From positions 4,092,001 through 4,156,000 of the forward strand of contig OZ242265.1 in NCBI GenBank assembly GCA_965207165.1: 64,000 bases of DNA. Direction: 5' to 3'. The position numbers and the translations under genes were made by a program. This document shows, piece by piece, positions 61,750 through 64,000 of this stretch. This stretch comes from JAAXHV01 sp965207165. Lineage in GTDB: Bacteria; Pseudomonadota; Gammaproteobacteria; Eutrophobiales; Eutrophobiaceae. The notes beneath the pieces were generated by a model. It made no database searches. It was not told where the DNA came from and saw nothing but the letters and a program-made list of their open reading frames with translations. Each line of letters begins with the position of its first letter. Position 1 is the first letter of the stretch.

Positions 61750-63320
61750 GCCGCCTCCCGGGTGTCACCGGCCGGGTACAGTGCCGCCCGCACGGCCTTA
61801 CCGTCGATGCGCCGCCTGAGCCCGGCGCGCGCCGCCGCGATGCGGCGCGGATTGGCGCGTGTGACGTCCCCGCGCGCCGACCAGACATCGAACAGGTCCA
61901 GCGCCCCCCGGCGCAACGTGCCGTGCCACGCGTCCGCCACCCCCCCGTCCGTCCCGGCTGGCAGGTCCGTCTTGAGTGCCGTGACGGCCCGGTAGAAGGC
62001 GCCTTCGGTGTGCTGGAAAAAATACTGCTTTAAGAAGGCGGTATCGCCCCTGGCCTCGCCCGGCCGGTCGAACCAGGCGCGTTTCACGGCCTGCCGGAGC
62101 ATGCCGGCGATGAGTTCGGCCGTGTCGGTCAGGGCCTGGACCCGTCTGGAAAAATCGATGCGCACGGCGGCCGGCAGGGTGATGAGCGGGTAGGTTGTTT
62201 CATACCAGCAACGGGCCTTCATTTTATCCATGTCATAACCGAACGCAAACAGGCGGAACTGGGCATCGTCAAGGCCCAGGCTGCGGTAGCGGCTCACCAC
62301 CCTGGCGCAGACATGGCGCTCGCCGTTGTCGGTCATGCCCGGCCAGTGCCGGTAGCCGAGACCGCCGGGCTGGACGTGTTGGGGCAGGGTAATGCCGTTG
62401 TTGTCCGTCAGGTAGGGGGTCAGGGGATGGCGCCAGGCGCCGCCGTAGTTTGTGCCGTAATTCCGGGTCTGGTAGCGTGTGGCGAGGCGGTCGGCTGCCT
62501 CCCCGCACAGGTCGCAGCGTCCCCGGGCGCCCGTTATCCACCGGATCCGGATCCGGCGCGGCATGGCCCAGTACATCTGCAGGGGGTGACCGTCCGCCGG
62601 CGTGGTCTCCCGGCCAGTGCCGTTTTCGCTGGTCCGGGTTTTGCCCAGCCAGGGAAAGATATCGGCCGGTGCGGTCCGGGCCGCATCGCCGGTCAGGGCG
62701 TTAAGTTCCGGTTGCTCCAGGACGTTCAGCCAGAGGCGCCGCCACAGGTCGTTGGGCAGGTCGCTGCTCTCGTCCGGTATCACCAGCGTGGTCAGCGGTC
62801 CGCCGCCGCGCAGCGATGTCCTGTGTCCCAGGCCGCCGCCGGGGGCGTTTACCTGCAGCGTAAACAGGGCCGTTGCCGCACAGCCCGGGCACAGCCGTTT
62901 GACCCGTTCCCGTTTGACGAACAGATCGGTGTTCTGCCTGCGCGTGTTCCCGCCGGGCGCATCGATCAGCAGCTGTTCGACGGGCCTGGGCTCGGTCTTA
63001 AGCTCGTCGTAATCCTGCATGAATGCGCCCTGGCCGGCGTAGAGTTCGAAGGCATACGCAACCGGCTCGAAGCAGTCTTTGAGCTGTGCCGGCGATGGCG
63101 GCGCGACCAGCCGGTCCTGCCAGCGTTCGCGGTCCTCGGGGGTGGCACAGCTCTGCAGCAGCCCGATCAGGAACTGCATCAATGCCGCGTTGAAATCCGG
63201 CCGTTGCGCGTGAAGGCCGAGCACCGGGTCGCGGGTCTCCGTCAACTGCCAGGGTGCGATGGTGTCTGCCGCGCCGCTTTCTCGCCGCACAGGCAGCCAT
63301 GGGTCTGTTATCAGGTTCAT
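61746..63320 (-). CDS. cas8e: Cas8e / Cse1 / CasA large subunit
   Basis: 524 residues from ATG 63320 (MNLITDPWLPV, the usual Cse1 start; a start 30 bases upstream is not supported). The Cse1 fold includes RPDFNAALMQFLIGLLQS, the L1-region GGNTRRQNTDLFVKR, a zinc-finger-like CPGC ... CDLC pair and the C-terminal helical bundle (FLKQYFFQHTEGAFYRAVTAL). Cas8e recognises the PAM and recruits Cas3. It is the first gene of the operon; no cas3 is found upstream within the 680 bases available. Confidence 0.93.
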   Translation of the reverse strand: MNLITDPWLPVRRESGAADTIAPWQLTETRDPVLGLHAQRPDFNAALMQFLIGLLQSCATPEDRERWQDRLVAPPSPAQLKDCFEPVAYAFELYAGQGAFMQDYDELKTEPRPVEQLLIDAPGGNTRRQNTDLFVKRERVKRLCPGCAATALFTLQVNAPGGGLGHRTSLRGGGPLTTLVIPDESSDLPNDLWRRLWLNVLEQPELNALTGDAARTAPADIFPWLGKTRTSENGTGRETTPADGHPLQMYWAMPRRIRIRWITGARGRCDLCGEAADRLATRYQTRNYGTNYGGAWRHPLTPYLTDNNGITLPQHVQPGGLGYRHWPGMTDNGERHVCARVVSRYRSLGLDDAQFRLFAFGYDMDKMKARCWYETTYPLITLPAAVRIDFSRRVQALTDTAELIAGMLRQAVKRAWFDRPGEARGDTAFLKQYFFQHTEGAFYRAVTALKTDLPAGTDGGVADAWHGTLRRGALDLFDVWSARGDVTRANPRRIAAARAGLRRRIDGKAVRAALYPAGDTREAA

Positions 63321-64000
63321 ACCGTCGCGTCCGCTCGATGGGTCAATCACTGTCCGTCAATACGAATACCGTATTGTATAGCAAACAGACGGCTTTTTGC
63401 TCGTTACTCAGCGGCGCTGTCAGTTCCCGGTCGACCTCCCGATGGCGTGCCGTCGCGCCCCTGCGCAAGGTCCCGGGCATCGCCGCATGGGAGTCTCGCA
63501 ATAAGGCGGGATTGTGCACGGAACCCCGCGCCGGCCCTGATGGAAGATGCCCGGCCGCGGCCGCGGCCTTAACGGTAGCGAGATGCTGCGGGCAACCTGG
63601 ACGGTTAAGCGGTCCGTGCCCATGCCGTATGACGCGCCACCCCGTCGTAACAGGCCGGTTCAGGGCGCAGACGGGGTCCTGCCGGGTGCATGGCTTGGCG
63701 GGCGGGTCCGGGAATGCGCCAGGCCCGTCTCCCCGACGTCATGGCCGTGCCTGCGGTTGCCGGGGGCCGCCGCTCCCGCCGGTCCGACCAGCCGGCCGGT
63801 TTAAGCCGACATGCAGGCATCCCCACGCCTGGGCGCGGCCCGTGGTTCCTGCCCCGTGAGCGGGCCGGTTTGTGGGGAGAGGGCCATGCTGCGGGGTATC
63901 CGCCGGTCCGGCCGGTCAACGGCGGCAACCGGATAATGCTCTTGTTTCCCGGGAAATCCTGATACAATGGCCGCCAGCGGAAGTAGTGCTGTCATGCCGG
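63321..64000. other. Region upstream of Cascade, no cas3 and no other gene seen
   Basis: The first 80 bases are AT-richer and include tatacaat and an aatacggtatt palindrome on the minus strand, plausible for the cas operon promoter and a regulator site. Beyond about 63420 the sequence is GC-rich, and its open frames are Arg/Pro/Ala-rich artefacts without domains. No Cas3 HD or helicase motif appears in any frame. Confidence 0.5.

Noticed and set aside
62313..63572. A 419-codon plus-strand open frame opposite cas8e
   Set aside because: Same reason; cas8e on the minus strand is unmistakable.
63360..64000. cas3 remnant upstream of cas8e
   Set aside because: No HD motif, Walker A or DEAD/H-type motif is visible in any frame.

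Overview
The window looks like an accessory, mobile-element-rich region of a proteobacterial genome, most likely gammaproteobacterial. That is an inference from gene families (NADH-dependent NirBD, type I-E Cas, T1SS-type RTX proteins, IS3/IS21/IS110/IS5 elements); there is no rRNA or other taxonomic marker. Base composition is patchy. GC-rich blocks (about 1-24 kb and 54-64 kb) hold the RTX genes, the primase-helicase and the Cas genes. AT-richer blocks (about 25-29, 42-54 kb) hold most of the defence-type genes. This fits a chromosome built up from several transfers.

Layout. 0-5 kb: a small membrane protein, an AEP primase-SF2 helicase fusion of TOTE type, and a small coiled-coil protein. 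5-23 kb: a giant RTX/PPC protein, a decayed IS21 element, and a second RTX protein. The second RTX gene is present again as a near-identical inverted copy that is split by a complete IS3-family element with a 3-bp target duplication; the two arms of about 3.4 kb face each other across a 1.1 kb spacer. 23-29 kb: a tyrosine recombinase, IS21 debris, a ShosTA-like DprA/phosphoribosyltransferase pair, and a two-gene unit with a PD-(D/E)XK-like nuclease candidate. 29-33.4 kb: nirBD and a metallophosphoesterase. 34-36 kb: fragments of a TrlF-like ATPase and a plasmid RepA, then hicBA in which hicA is broken by a 14-bp tandem duplication.

36-42.6 kb: a four-gene Wadjet-like (SMC/MukB-type) operon with the order SMC-KITE-kleisin-Toprim. 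43-46 kb: several unrecognised small genes. 46-53.6 kb: a complete type III (HORMA/TRIP13) CBASS operon with a Cap4-like nuclease-SAVED effector, divergent from a large AAA/STAND-TPR protein; the intergenic promoter is bracketed by direct repeats. 53.8-58.7 kb: two direct copies of a roughly 230-bp sequence flank IS5 debris, an intact IS110 element, a higBA-like toxin-antitoxin pair, a ParA fragment and a tiny type I-E CRISPR array. 58.7-63.3 kb: a Cascade operon (cas8e-cse2-cas7e-cas5e-cas6e) with no cas1, cas2 or cas3 in view.

How it fits together: this is a defence and conflict island (CBASS, Wadjet-like, ShosTA-like, TOTE-type, I-E Cascade, two toxin-antitoxin pairs) laid over remnants of plasmid backbone (repA, parA) and repeatedly rearranged by insertion sequences. 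The points I consider most worth following are the inverted RTX duplication, the unusually ordered Wadjet-like operon, the CBASS/STAND-TPR divergent unit with its repeat-bracketed promoter, the reversible-looking hicA lesion, and the stripped-down I-E system.
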